From: Brachyhypopomus gauderio
Taxonomy: Eukaryota; Chordata; Actinopteri; Gymnotiformes; Hypopomidae
NCBI RefSeq assembly: GCF_052324685.1
Contig: NC_135228.1
Span: forward strand, 14,164,920-14,228,919
Length of the DNA: 64,000 nt
Direction of reading: 5' to 3'
The number at the start of each line of letters is the position of its first letter. Position 1 is the stretch's first letter. The notes under the pieces are model-generated. The model had not been told where the DNA came from. It was given only the letters and a program-made list of their open reading frames with translations, and did no database searches. Position numbers and translations under genes: made by a program. Positions 52,392 through 64,000 of this stretch are shown here, piece after piece.

Positions 52392-52489
<98 letters not shown>

Positions 52490-55400
52490 CAGACAGGCGG
52501 ACGGGGAGACAATGGCTCATGTTGCCGTCAACAGCAACATTCTTTTGTTTTATTCTTTTGTTTTCTTCTTTTGTTTTATTCTGTTGTTTTATTCTTTTAC
52601 ACACTCTTTAATATCCACTTGCCAGGTGTAAATAACGGCGCTGGAGACGGGCTGCTTCGTCTTTGTTTCACCATCAGAAGCTCATAATGAAGATGAATGT
52701 TGTGCGGAGCCTACACTGAGTTGTCAGCTAGAATGACTATGGCGGGACCGCAGATCTCCAGACAGGTCAGGTCAGCAGCTGTGTCGTGCAATGAAGGCTG
52801 TAAACAAGGCAGAGCCCGAGCTGCATACGGTTCCGCTGATGCTGCCTCGCGGACCACACCGTCCTCCAGCCGCCCGCCGTTCTGAGCGCCATGCACTGAA
52901 CAAGGCGTGGCAGCGGGCAGATGCGTAGTGGGCCCAGTGCAAAAGAGGAGCACTTCCACTGGAACCAGTTTCACTTTACGATGATTACTATGTCTAGACG
53001 TTTTCGGCCTGGGTCGTAACTCGTAACGGCTACCAGGTTGTGGTTGATGGTGTTAGGCTGATGTAAGTAGCACATACATCACAGTTCCTTTCAGGTTATC
53101 TGAGCAATAACCACAGTCTCAGATGCTGTCAGTGGTGCGGTGTGAGTAAGCATGAGTGTGAATGTTGTGTTTGTTGGCGCAGGTGTGTGTGTGTGTGTGT
53201 GTGTGTGTGTAAGGTAGCACCACCATGAGACCCACTTTGATCATGGCCCCTTTATTCGTTAAGCGATACGATCCAGCCCACGGTTCACATCTGTGCGCGC
53301 TCTGCACGCATCATCGCACGCTATTAAAGCCGTGATTACATATGGGAGGTGATCAAGTGATACTTAATATCTTCGAGATTAAAGGACAGCCATATTTGCA
53401 CTTATCATGTTCAGAGGATTATTTGAGTGTCTGAAAACATAGAGAGTATCATTAATGTATTAAGTCTGTCAATATTTATGTGTGTGTGTGTGTGTGTGTG
53501 TGTGCATGTACATGCTCAAGCAACACGAGTATGAGTTACCATCAATCTATTAAGTCAGTCAATATTTGTGCGTATGTGCGTGCAGTTGTGTGTGTGTGTG
53601 CACACGTCTCACCATGGCGGACGTTGAGGGTGTGGTGTTTGTCCAGAGACCATCCTCCCAGGTTGGAGGGGCTGAGTTCATAACCCTGCAGCACAGCCGT
53701 CCTCTTTTCCCAGAGGATCTGAGTGGGGCACGTTTCATACTCATACCCTACAGACACTACAGCACGCACGCACACGCACACGCACGTACACACACACTTC
53801 AGATTCAGCACTGATCAAGAACTAGGCAACTTATTGACTTCTCTATCAAGAAAAGCAGAGCTCCAGGAAGCGTTCATGAAGGAGAGACGCAGAATCTTTA
53901 TTATCTTGAAAGCTATATGTGGCCATATTCACAGCGCTTTACAGTATTTCACAGAACAGACGTTCCAGAGCTGCCTGGGAACTTTTCCAAGCTGCAGACT
54001 TTTCTTTAGACACACTCGAACATCTAATGCGTTTCTACGATGACACTACGCGGCAATATAAGCTCAGCTATCATCAAGTGTCTACTTATGAGATGCTCCT
54101 GCGTCATTAGGATATGGATGTCTGCCTGGACGTGCTCCAGGCTGAAGGGGTTCCTCGCACTCACCCACAGCTTCTGCCAGGCCGTAGACTCTCTGGCCGT
54201 AGGCGTCCGTCTTGTCCCAGATGTAGGTGTAGGCCAGGTTGGGCGAGGCGTGGAACCACTTCTGGAAGAGGTGGCCCTCCACGGCCACCATTAGGTGCAC
54301 CTTGGCCAGGCTGAGAGGTACCACTACCGGGGTCATGATGACCTTGAGCAGCGCACGGTAGCCGGACGCCCGGGAGCTCAAGTAGCAAAGGCTCAGGCTG
54401 CTTCCCGGGATCTCGACCTGTTCATGGAGAACCTGAGAAGGAGACCAAGAAGAAGCTGGAATAACGTATTAAACCCTTCGCTGAACGCTCCTCTCTCTCC
54501 GGCACCGGTCCATAACGGGGGACCACAGCCGACCGCATAACGCAGTCACATCGCGTAAAACAAATGAAACATGGCAGAGGCAGGCAGAGTGCATCATCTC
54601 GCCATTATGAGAAGCCTCCAGCTTTGTGCAGGTCTTCAAAGCAAATCGCTCGCACAAAGACAGGAAAGGCGGAGAGACCAAGCAGCTTCCAGGCAATTAG
54701 ACATGTTGCATAAAGGCGAGCGTCTACAACACCTACGGAATCGCTCGTACGCGCTCTAAAGACGGAGCAATTGGTTTTCCACACTTGGACCCCCCCAAAA
54801 ACAGCTGTAAAATATGTAAACTGTGTCTCTGTAAGCGATGGCATCGGCTAACGGCCGGCTAACGCAACGCGGTTAGCACGAGCTTTTCCCGCGCACCTGA
54901 CTCTCCGGAATGATGTGTCTGTCGGCCGGGTTGGAGCTGAAGAAGGAGGAGAGGGGTGAGGGGACCACGGTGGGGTCGGGCCTGATGGACACGCTCAGGT
55001 CGCAGCCCGGGATGGTGTTCTCCTCCGTGCGGAGCACCAGCGTGTCCATGGCGTAGAAACGGTTCCACGGCAACCACACGGTGCGCTCCTGGCTCAGGAA
55101 GGGGGCGCGCTCGAAGCGCAGAGTCACGGCCACGCCGCCGTTGGCCACCAGGTCAAACCTGTAACACAGGGACACGCAGAGAGCCACACACGTGAGACGG
55201 CAGAGACGGGGACACGCGGGACGCGTTGTTCCTGCTTCAGACAATTTATGGTTCTTACTGATGGAGCAAGAACAGCCTCTACACAGAAAATGTCAAATAA
55301 TACATTAAATTGTTAAATCTAAATTGTTGTTCTTTAACTAAATGAAGTCATATTTAAAAAAAACTGGACACATGTCCTGGAAACGGTGGACACCCACGTT

Positions 55401-57295
55401 CCGTCTTGACGCGTCATGGTGTAGCCATAATGTGGGTACTTCACAAAGCTCACGTTGACCCCCACCAGCGGAGTTCCATCAGCTGTTACGACCTGCCCAC
55501 GAATTAGAGATGCCAGGCTGCACACGTGGACACACACATGGACACACACATCGGTACAAACACAATACACACACAATCAACACACATATAAAAAAAATAA
55601 AACGGACATGAAAGAGGTTCATTTTCCAAACTACATAAACCAAATATTTAGCATCATTATCTAAAATGCACCTGGAAGGTAATAATATTTATAAGTTACC
55701 TGCCATTAAATGGATTACTCCCTGGAATGACATGAGTACTGTCTCTTCCCACCAGGACCTTGATTCTGTCATAAAAGGAGCTAACTTTCTGGCCAGCTGA
55801 TTGGCTCTGCTGGATGATTAACAGTGGGTCACGTGACCCACGGCACAGCGGATTGGTCAGACAAGGGCTTTGGGTGCAGCAGTCTGGGTCCATGCAGTCA
55901 ACAAGGCCATCTAAAAGCAGGAAAAGCAGCTAGTGTTAATACAATATTACAGACATAATGGAATGACTTGTAACCCATTAAGCCTGTCCTCTCAAGGTTA
56001 AACTTCTGAAGCCATTTTACTGTCGCAGTTGCCTGACACTCTGACAGAGTCCCTATTGGTTCTGTGGACTGTACCGCATTGATGTGAAGTGTAACAACCA
56101 AATTACATGATTAAAAAAAGCCTGCAGAACACACACTCTTTTCATCACTCAAATGAAACATGGAAGTGTATTTATTTACTTCTATCGCCATAATGAGATC
56201 AGCTGACAGTAATGAAGAGATGGCCGAACCCTAATTATGTTCCAGTTTAGATTCTCTTTGTCTCTCTTTCTCTTTCCTAGCCTACTTCCCTACGTCCTTT
56301 CTTTAATTACATTTCTATCAAACTTGCATCAAAGTCATGGAGGACATCTTTCACAGCCCTGAGGGATTTTCCTCTTTCCTCTGCCTCTCGCTCGCTGTGC
56401 ACATCGAGCCGTTTCACACCCCCCCCACCTCACCCCACCCCTCCCCCACTCCGATCTGTACCGCACAACAAACGAATATTACCAACAACTTCTGCGTGCT
56501 TTTGTACTCCCTGCCTCTCTCCTCTGATCCGTACTGTTTCTGTGAAGTGAAGCCTCCATGGCCAAGAATAAGAAAACATGGAGAATAAAAGGCGGGAACG
56601 CTACTACGTGGGAGTGAGCGTGTGGGTGTGTGTGCGCGCGTGTACGCGAGAGAGTGTGAGAGGGGAAATGTAACACACACACACACAAAAAAAAAAACAA
56701 ACAGTATTATCTGTCAGAGGTGCGGTGGCTCCGGAGAGGATGTCTGGCAGATTTATCAGGCCATGGGAGAGCGTGTGTGGGGAGACAGGAGGGTGACAGA
56801 CACCGTGAGGGAGGGGGCCGCGATATTTAAAGACTCGCCGCTCCTACAGTGTCTGCCTCTGTCACTCAGCCAGCCACCTAACAAAATAAGAGACAGGCGA
56901 GTTTTTCTGCAATCACCTGTGGAGAGAAGGACGAGTGACCTAGAGAGAGACTGAAATAAAATAAAAAGGAAAGAAATGAAAAGAGAAAGGGAAAACTATG
57001 TAGGTGAGGGGAAGCTATAAAGAAAGAAGGATCCAGCAGCTCCAGGGTGTAGGAACCGCATCAGGAGGGAGCAACCCTACCGACCCCGACACCCTGATCC
57101 ATCCGTGACATAATCGCTGTAGCCCGCGGCATCTCCGGGCCCCACACCACCCAGCCCACAGACATGAGGGCCTACCCTGCTCATGCTAGCCACTCAGAGA
57201 GCCTTCTGATCCCCCCATAAATCACCAGTAAGAGAGAGGCTCTCCATACGATGCCAGAATGCTCTTACTCTCTCTCTCTCTCTCTCTTTCTCTCC

Positions 57296-57336
<41 letters not shown>

Positions 57337-58185
57337 GAGAGATCAGGAGCTTGCTGAAGAGGAGGGAGGAGAGGCATTGATTCATTCAGAGTGGATGGCG
57401 GTGCACAGAGAGGGCAGAGCAGAGAGATGGTGGATAGTATAATGCCGGCTATTGAGAAATGAGGGCCGTGGCCACACAATCACGTGGCTTTCATCCTGGC
57501 GGAAGACACGGAGGCTCCGGCGGGGGCCAGGAGCGCGAGTGTCGGAGCTGCACGCACGCGGACGTTCACGCACGGCCTTCCGGCACATTCCGCCGCGGTG
57601 CGAAAGTTTTTATGAGGAAATCCTGTTGTTTGCCCTGGTTTGTTTAGTAGATATTTCACATGCAGTGCCCTGAAGTTTCTATGGATGTTTTTCAAATGGG
57701 TTGTGGTGATTCGTCTCATGGCTTTAACACAAGTGAGCACTTATGCAACCTGAAATGGATCGAATTCCCCTAAAGGCACGATCCCTGCTGGGCCAACTCA
57801 GGCTTCCCTTGGTCGGGCTTAATTGTGGACTGAAATTGATTTGCGCTCACTCCTCCTCCTCCTCCTCCTCCTCCTCCTCTCTCACCTCCTTCATTGTCCT
57901 TGTTGTCGTCGCAGGAGATCTCCATGGCAACACTGCAGCCCAGCCCCCTCCAGCCAGTGTGGCATTCGCAGTGCCAGCTGTTCTGCCCCATAATGCACTG
58001 CCCGTTCCCATTGCACAGCCCTGGACACCCATCTGTGAGAGACGAGTGACATGGGGGCGGGGCACAGGTCGATCAGATTTGAGATTTGATTTGATTTTCA
58101 GTTGTAACAGATTAAATCTGACACCCCGGAGACAGCAAACCAAATGTTACAAACATCTTAATTACATTCAACATAACCTTGAACG

Positions 58186-58235
<50 letters not shown>

Positions 58236-58546
58236 GCTGAGAAAGCTTCATGTCCATAGTCTTCTAGATGAGTTTAATATCCTTACATATCCCACTATGA
58301 GAACACTACCTTTCACAAATTTTCACAGCCCAGTAAAATCTTAAACCCTGTAATGTTCCACACTTTTCCTCTATTGGCTGAAAAGCCATTTACTGTAGTT
58401 ATTTTGGAAAAATCTACTTGCCTGGAGAGCTTGTTAAAACGGAATATTTCTGAGCATGTCCCACCAGAGCCCCACTCCAGCAGTTATTGTCTTTAAACAA
58501 CATGAGAATGGTGGCACAGAGAAGAAAGTGGACTCATTGGTATTCT

Positions 58547-58618
<72 letters not shown>

Positions 58619-59590
58619 TTTTGTGTTGAGCCAACAAAGCAGCCTATTTATATTAGTATTCAACCAACCACGTTGCACTCTTGCAGTGTAGGCTAGGGCT
58701 ATTAATATTCCTATTGAGAAGGGGACTGCAGAATCCACAAGCAGACATGGAACACGATCTGTCCATTTTCCTTGTTCACAGACCCAAAACACTGATAACG
58801 CCGGCCCATACAACCACTTAACCACAGAGTACACACACACACACACACCCTCGTGCACTCGCACGCATGCACACACACACGTGTGCACACACGTTTACAG
58901 GCGTGCGGACCCGCAGACGCACGCACACGGCAGCCAGCAGGGTGGAGATGAGAAAAGGCTTACGGCCCTGATTTTGTGGATTATGGCGCATTCTAGGATT
59001 GGATGGGATTTGTAGGATTGTAACTAAAGAGATTTCTACTTAAAACATTAACAAACAAATAAAGCTTACCCCAGGTGCTCTATGAGTGTTGGAATTAGTA
59101 ACAGACTCTGGAAAACAAGTGATTCTCCCCCCCACCCCCACCCCAGATGTTTTATTTACCTACTATCTGACCCGAGTCTCATCGGTCAGATGTGACTGTA
59201 ATTTAAACACTGTTTTTTATTTCCCCATGTTGAACTTCCTAAATAAAACAGAAAAGCAGTCTAGGTTGTACGTGTCTGAGGGCTGAACAACTTCACAGAT
59301 GTAACCTCTGCAATAAAAACGACTAAATCAACCCAAGATCCCCATTCAGCTCACAGGAGGACAGTCACTGGGCTGGAATGTGCAATATACCAGGCTTACT
59401 TAAAGCTTCCAAATATCAACAAGTTCAGATGAGCAATGCTGTTGAGATTTCATACGCCTTTGTGTGCTGGGACCGTGTCCGTAGGGTGAAGGAGTGGAAG
59501 AATTCATGCTCACAGCACACGCACAATATCAAACCACTCAACTCATGTTGTTTAGAAAGTGCCCCAATGTATACACAGTGAGGATGCTGA

Positions 59591-59632
<42 letters not shown>

Positions 59633-59839
59633 ACCGATGGTGCAGTGTTCTCCGTTCCAGCCTTGTTCGCACTGGCACTTGCCGTCCCTGCAGGTGCCGT
59701 GCTTCACACACTGTGGGCTACACAGCCTCTGGTCACATCCTGTCCCTGCCCAGCCCTCCTCACAGTGACACACACCGCCAACACACACTCCGTGGCTCCC
59801 GCAGTCCGCAGAACACACCTCTGCATGGAGTGAGGGAGG

Positions 59840-59875
<36 letters not shown>

Positions 59876-60358
59876 CAGGGTCAGAGAACAGTCAGGTAAA
59901 ACGAACGCTTTCTCTCAGGAGAGGGAAGGGAAGAGAGAGAGAACAAACAAGGCAAGAGGAGAAAGACAAAGAGAAACAGAATCAGGGGGGCTGACCGTTT
60001 AAATTTAATAATGAAGAGAAACGAGGCGCATTTCATCAGAGAAAATACGAAGAGATAAAGAGAATGTATGAAAAAATAAATAAATAAATGAACATACCGA
60101 AAAAGCACGTAGCATTGTTGTGAAAGGAGACTGACCTGTGGAACAATCGGGACCCATCCAGTTGGGCTCACAGGTGCAGAGGCCCGTGTCTGCACTGTAC
60201 GCTCCGTGGCCGTGGCACTGGTCCGGACACTGGCCTCTGGGCAGGTCGCACAGGGACCCTGCCCAGCCGGGCTTGCAGTGACACTGACCAGCTACGCACG
60301 TACCGTGACCCGAACATGTGGGGTCCAGGCAGTCCACTACAGGGAGGACGCGGAGAGT

Positions 60359-60396
<38 letters not shown>

Positions 60397-60880
60397 GAAA
60401 AGCGACGTAGATGTGACGGGCTTCGAGCGTCCGTGATGATTGGAAGACGGCGTGCAGCCTCTCTCCTGTGCTCCTTCCTCTCTCCTGTGCTCCTTCCTCT
60501 TCCTCTCCCTCGCTCCTCTTTCACTTCACTCCTCTAAACTCACCTCTGGGATCTCTCGTTTTGCAGAGAGGAGCATCGGCTCACACGAGCGGTACGGTAA
60601 GTGGGAGTCAGTTTCAGGCCAATCTTTTAAAAGCCAGATCAATAAGGCCAATTTAATCCCTTCGTAGTGCTTGTGATGTATGTACCTGGTGGAGTCACTG
60701 ATACAGAGGAGATATGGAAACTGAGAATCTCAGAGGAAGAGGGGGAATTTGGTGAAAGTGCAGTAAATGTGAAATAGTGCGTCAGTGTTTATCTGTGCAT
60801 GCTTTTGTGTATGTGTGCTTACTGAGAAACAAAGGTTATAAATCGGAGTATTTTCACTGTCCTGCATAGGTCTGTGTGAA

Positions 60881-60930
<50 letters not shown>

Positions 60931-63827
60931 GTGGGGCCCTCACCTTCCTCACAGCTGTCTCCACGGTAGCCGGCGGTGCATGTGCAGGTGCCCAGGCTGC
61001 AAGAGCCCCGCCCACTGCACTCAGGGTCGATACACTGGCCGGAGGGCACGTCACACTCCAGCCCCTTCCAGCCACTGTAGCACATGCACACTCCCTTGCT
61101 GTACTGCCCATTGCCGCTGCACAGCACGGGGCAGGCGGCTGCCGAACGCCAAAAGGGGGCGGGGCGGGGCGGGGTGGTGAAGGAGGCGTGGCCCGGGCGG
61201 GGGAGGAGGAGGAGGAGGCGGGACAGAGAGGACAGACACTTTTATTAAGGAGGGCTGAGGTAACAGGGGACAGTAGGAAGAGCTGCTGTGCGTTGGTAAA
61301 CAGTGCAGGCAAAACAAGCACATCTGCTGCTGGTGGGCAGATATTTATTATTCATGTCGTAATAAATATCAATGTTTATGGCTGTTGATAAGAAAACGTT
61401 AAAAAAAAAAGAAGAAGAAGAAAAAAATTTAAAAATGGACACTGAATGTCCCACAACACACAGCAGCACAGACCCAGACATCACGGTCCCTCACCACACA
61501 CCCTGAAACTCCCACAGACACGGCACTGGCCAAATATGACTCATCTAAAATTAATGCGAGTAGCAGGGTCTGGCAGATATACCGTCGAGTGAGCCGTGTC
61601 CTACAGTTAGCAGGCGTGTCCCCCCCCCCTCTCAAACTCTCCCTCCCCCCTCCCTGAACAATTCTTCCTGGGAGACCGTGCCATTACTCAGTAAGATTAC
61701 TCTAGCGCCGCATGGCTAGCGCTATAACTGCTAAACATTAGCTTAAACCTACAGTGCTGCTTCTGAAGCCACGAGCTTTATCTCCTTCACTCCGGGTTTA
61801 AGGGTGAGCGGGTTGATTTCGCTTTCAGCAGACAAGGCTCGCGTTTAAGGCGGCGCGCGGCTACACCCCTAAGACAACGTTATTCCAGCGCGGTGTTTGG
61901 GGTGGCTTTCAAATCTGGCATCACGAACCAATGTGAGATTCATACTGTATTTAAACCCGTTTCATGTGCTGTTCAAACACTGTACGCAGGACCGGCAGTG
62001 ATGTGCGGTTAACAGCGTCGGCCGCAGCAGGGGGGCCGTGAGTGGGGGGGGGCGGAGCAGGGACCCAGGGGGAGGCCGCACCTTTAGAGCAGTCCATGCC
62101 GTGGAAACCGGGGAAGCAGTGGCACACTCCTGACATGCACTCTCCGTTGCCATGGCAATTCTGGGGGCACTCTTGCACGGAGTCTGGGAAGTGACAGAAC
62201 AGAAGGATGGAGCGTGTTAACGGCACGGCGTGACTAACGACTGGGGAGATGTGGGCGGGGCCCCCCGAGTTCAGAATCCTATATGAAACAGGAGAGATTT
62301 TATTACAGTCAGTCATGAAGTGTGTGTATACATCAGTAAATACGCCAACACAGACGGTTCCGTACGGCTTTGGATTAATAACCAGACACATGTTAGCATC
62401 GATAATCAAGTCGTGTACAACAATGAGGCCATGCAGTAAGTGTTTGAGATGCTGGAGACGATACAATAAAAGTTCGGCTTGTAGACCTATGATGGATATT
62501 CAATATTCAATTCATTTCAGCTTTATTTGTATAGTGAATTTTTTTTTATGTATGTGTGATGTGATGTGGGCGGAGCCAGCAGAGGAGTGGGCGTGGCTGC
62601 GTAAGAGAGCCTGCTCTTCTGCAGAGTGGAGCGGGGACAGGACGGCCTTAGCAGTGGGATTAAGCAGAGAGCAGAAACACACGAGAGATAAGCCGACCAA
62701 CAGCGCTCTGCCAAACAACCGTACCGCGACCCAGCAGCCGCGCCAAACCTGCCCGGCCCGCGGGATATGAGACCGCCGCGGGATAAGAGGCTCAAGACTT
62801 CACAACACCGAACACCTGTGGGTAACGCAGCGCCGCTTAAATCGGGGAGAGTGCAGAGGCCAGGCTGTTCATGACAGGAGCATGGGCAGTGATCAAACAG
62901 ACCCAAAGGGTGGGAGGAACCACGGCAACAGTAGCTCGGTGGAATACCCACACCGATGTTAAAATCATCATCGAATCAAAGCAGTTACCCAACGACATCA
63001 GCGCTGTAGTTCCGTTAGCAGTATTAAGGCTGGTTTTAACATTATTAATACGTAAGCATATTTTAACAGTGTAAGGCTCGGTAAGCGTCCCTCATTTTCG
63101 TGGTTCAGGCTTTTGCTAATTCAGTAAACGTCTGCATTAAGTGTATTCGGTCAAATGTGCTGTGGAGGCCTCCAGTGAATGTGGCTGCAGTGCGCGTGTG
63201 CGTGTGTCAGCAGCCTTTCTCAGACTTAAGGAGAAGAGACAGACATGGAGGGGATCAGCGGTTCTCTTTAACCGGGCTTGTTTACGGCTAAGAGCCCTGC
63301 TCTGCATTCCCACCACAGCGCAGACGCTGGGAAGAGCAGCACAAGTCTATTACACACCACTCATCTGCACCGGGAACCCAGGACTCTGTAAAAGTACTTA
63401 CCCACCTCTCCATCTGCATCTCTATTACTGCTGGTATAAAACACACCCGTTCGGCAGGTTGATTACACTTCCCTGCCTCTTCTGTTCTGACAAAGTCAAC
63501 AGAGACAGCCAGGGCTTTATATACCCAAATGCCCCACTGAACCCGATGGGGTAGAAAAGCAAGGTGGTGAGGAGGGGCGTGGCGATGACGAGGGGGCGTG
63601 GCGATGGGGAGGGGGCGAGCGGCGGCCGTACCCAGGGCCATGGTGCTGAAGGAAACGGGCTCCTTCTCCTTGCCGTCGTTGTAGAAGGCCAGGTGCCAGG
63701 TGCCGGGGTCCAGGTACTGCACGAAGATGGCCTCGTTCTGCACCACCGTCTGGATGCTGCGTCGTTCCCGCGGAGACTCCACCACACTCCACTTCTCCTT
63801 CCCGTCCAGCCGCTCCATGTAGTCATA
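43565..63827 (-). CDS. tenm2: Teneurin-2, C-terminal 2,261 residues (22 exons, 5' end outside window)
   Basis: Minus-strand exons: 63827-63632, 62183-62082, 61138-60944, 60336-60136, 59820-59635, 58032-57886, 55910-55700, 55517-55398, 55158-54897, 54432-54165, 53756-53613, 52179-51927, 51775-51755 (microexon), 51435-51203, 50474-50320, 49877-49003, 48602-48427, 47233-46995, 46847-46551, 46436-44816, 44610-44480, 44317-43565. They total 6,786 nt with every phase consistent and no stop. Order: pre-EGF segment, eight EGF repeats, transthyretin-like and FN-plug region, NHL beta-propeller, YD-repeat barrel, C-terminal Tox-GHH-like domain. Teneurins are type II membrane proteins that bind latrophilins across synapses. 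The ending [13 protein letters not shown] and neighbours on human 5q favour TENM2 over paralogues. Cytoplasmic and membrane parts (about 500 residues) lie beyond the right edge. Large introns hold mainly CA/GA tracts. Confidence 0.96.
44816..46436 (-). other. tenm2: tenm2 giant YD-repeat exon
   Basis: A single 1,621-nt exon encodes about 540 residues of tyrosine-aspartate repeats (for example [32 protein letters not shown]), ending at the rearrangement-hotspot-like core ([22 protein letters not shown]). These strands spiral into the hollow barrel shared with bacterial Tc-toxin shells. The single large exon is a conserved feature of vertebrate teneurins. Confidence 0.95.
47359..47407. repeat. 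(GT)n microsatellite in tenm2 intron
   Basis: About 24 uninterrupted GT units, 126 bases upstream (in gene sense) of the exon ending at 47233. Confidence 0.95.
49003..49877 (-). other. tenm2: tenm2 NHL beta-propeller exon
   Basis: An 875-nt exon encodes most of the NHL-type propeller: repeated units such as [38 protein letters not shown] and [20 protein letters not shown], plus a cysteine cluster [16 protein letters not shown]. The preceding exons 52179-51927, 51435-51203 and 50474-50320 supply the first blades. Confidence 0.92.
51755..51775 (-). other. tenm2: 21-nt tenm2 microexon (NKDLRHS insert)
   Basis: On the minus strand the 21 bases lie between ...ATGAAG (acceptor AG) and GTGAGC (donor) and join the flanking exons in phase, adding NKDLRHS between LELR and NSPSHK. 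A long pyrimidine tract with a UGC lies upstream. The peptide is nearly the known alternatively spliced seven-residue insert of teneurin propellers (NKDFRHS/NKEFKHS), which alters teneurin-latrophilin adhesion in mammals. Confidence 0.88.
52187..52486. repeat. (GA)n tracts abutting a tenm2 acceptor
   Basis: Two pure GA arrays (52187-52260 and about 52398-52486) are separated by a purine-rich degenerate stretch. On the gene strand they are (TC)n and end only about 8 bases before the acceptor of exon 52179-51927, so they form its pyrimidine tract. Confidence 0.93.
58187..58233. repeat. (AC)n microsatellite
   Basis: Uninterrupted dinucleotide repeat in a tenm2 intron, about 155 bases from the EGF exon ending at 58032. 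Confidence 0.95.
58549..58615. repeat. (CA)n microsatellite
   Basis: About 33 CA units in the same tenm2 intron as the preceding array. A shorter, interrupted CA-rich region follows at 58830-58890. Confidence 0.95.
59592..59631. repeat. (GT)n at a tenm2 donor site
   Basis: About 20 GT units run up to TTAC, the complement of the donor GTAA of exon 59820-59635. In gene sense the intron starts GTAAACACACAC. Confidence 0.95.
60881..60927. repeat. (GT)n near a tenm2 donor site
   Basis: About 23 GT units end 16 bases from the donor of exon 61138-60944; in gene sense this is a CA repeat just inside the intron. Confidence 0.95.
62504..62538 (-). repeat. Short L2 3'-tail fragment
   Basis: On the minus strand, TTCACTATACAAATAAAGCT followed by GAATTGAAT-like repeats matches the terminal ~35 bases of fish L2 elements. 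It is a minimal 5'-truncated copy in the intron after tenm2 exon 63827-63632. Confidence 0.6.
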
Positions 63828-63944
63828 CTGGTGGGGGTGGGGGGAGGGGCAAGGTGGAGAATTAGATGGATGGGTGGAGGTAAAAACAAGATAAAAAAAA
63901 AGGTTTGTGCAGACAGCAGGAGCAGAGAGACAGTCAGTGAAAGG

Positions 63945-63947
<3 letters not shown>

Positions 63948-64000
<53 letters not shown>
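63948..64000. repeat. (CA)n microsatellite at window end
   Basis: A CA repeat runs from 63948 to the right edge of the window and continues outside it, upstream (in gene sense) of exon 63827-63632. Confidence 0.95.

Larger units (their letters stand above)
57886..62183 (-). other. tenm2: tenm2 EGF-repeat exons (eight EGF-like repeats)
   Basis: Six exons encode eight EGF-like repeats. Repeats 1, 3, 4, 6, 7 and 8 have six cysteines. Repeat 2 (NGQYSKG) and repeat 5 (HGAYSAD) have tyrosine where the third cysteine should be. This leaves unpaired cysteines, which in known teneurins form the intermolecular disulphides of the constitutive dimer. All these exons begin and end in the same phase, so repeats can be shuffled or skipped without loss of frame. 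Confidence 0.9.

Noticed and set aside
52187-52687. Long RERERE and SLSLSL frames
   Set aside because: Translations of GA/TC microsatellites without protein content.
58033-59634. Second teneurin microexon between EGF7 and EGF8
   Set aside because: A known small splice insert exists at this place in mammalian teneurins, but no in-phase AG...GT segment encoding a similar peptide was seen.

Overview
The window is nuclear DNA from a ray-finned (teleost) fish. It has compact intron-containing vertebrate genes with GT-AG introns, many CA/GA microsatellites, and a typical teleost mix of mobile elements (Ty3/gypsy, L2 with a (TGAT)n tail, Tc1/mariner, hAT, and an ISL2EU-like THAP/YqaJ element). It carries four valine tRNA genes. 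The protein genes identified (rack1, hnrnpab, mat2b, cystm1, tenm2) all have human orthologues on chromosome 5q31-q35, so the window looks like a rearranged piece of one conserved vertebrate linkage block.

Layout. 1-4.7 kb: the 3' half of a Ty3/gypsy element (end of protease, reverse transcriptase, RNase H, integrase, 3' LTR), open except for one in-frame stop. 5.3-8.9 kb: a degraded L2-type LINE with an ORF1 esterase tail, a broken ORF2 and an intact-looking 3' hairpin. 9.0-13.6 kb: an ISL2EU-like DNA transposon with two convergent genes, a SWIM/YqaJ nuclease gene on + and a spliced THAP/DDE transposase on - whose 496-codon frame is open. A small hAT element sits in the gap between them. 14.6-15.1 kb: two tRNA-Val(CAC) genes. 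15.5-18.8 kb: rack1 (8 coding exons, 317 aa). 20.5-24.9 kb: hnrnpab (7 coding exons, 328 aa, plus an apparent 3' UTR intron). 25.9 and 27.9 kb: tRNA-Val(CAC) and tRNA-Val(AAC), either side of a Tc1 element whose catalytic core has been replaced by foreign sequence. 28.4 kb: a hAT element with a perfect 8-bp duplication. 30.1-35.2 kb: mat2b (7 exons, 334 aa), with a Tc1 relic and a BED-finger hAT derivative in introns. 38.3-39.4 kb: cystm1 (2 coding exons, 136 aa). 43.6-63.8 kb, minus strand: the last 22 coding exons of tenm2 (2,261 residues, every splice phase consistent), running off the right edge.

The cellular genes are not an operon-like system. rack1 is a ribosomal WD40 scaffold, hnrnpab an RNA-binding protein, mat2b the regulatory subunit of methionine adenosyltransferase, cystm1 a small tail-anchored membrane protein, and tenm2 a synaptic adhesion receptor. 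The parts most worth a second look are the two-gene THAP/YqaJ transposon, the duplicated tRNA-Val unit with an anticodon difference and a protein-like relic attached, the 21-nt teneurin microexon, and the CA repeats abutting several tenm2 donor sites. All exon boundaries were read by eye from splice consensus and reading phase; no alignment or database search was run.
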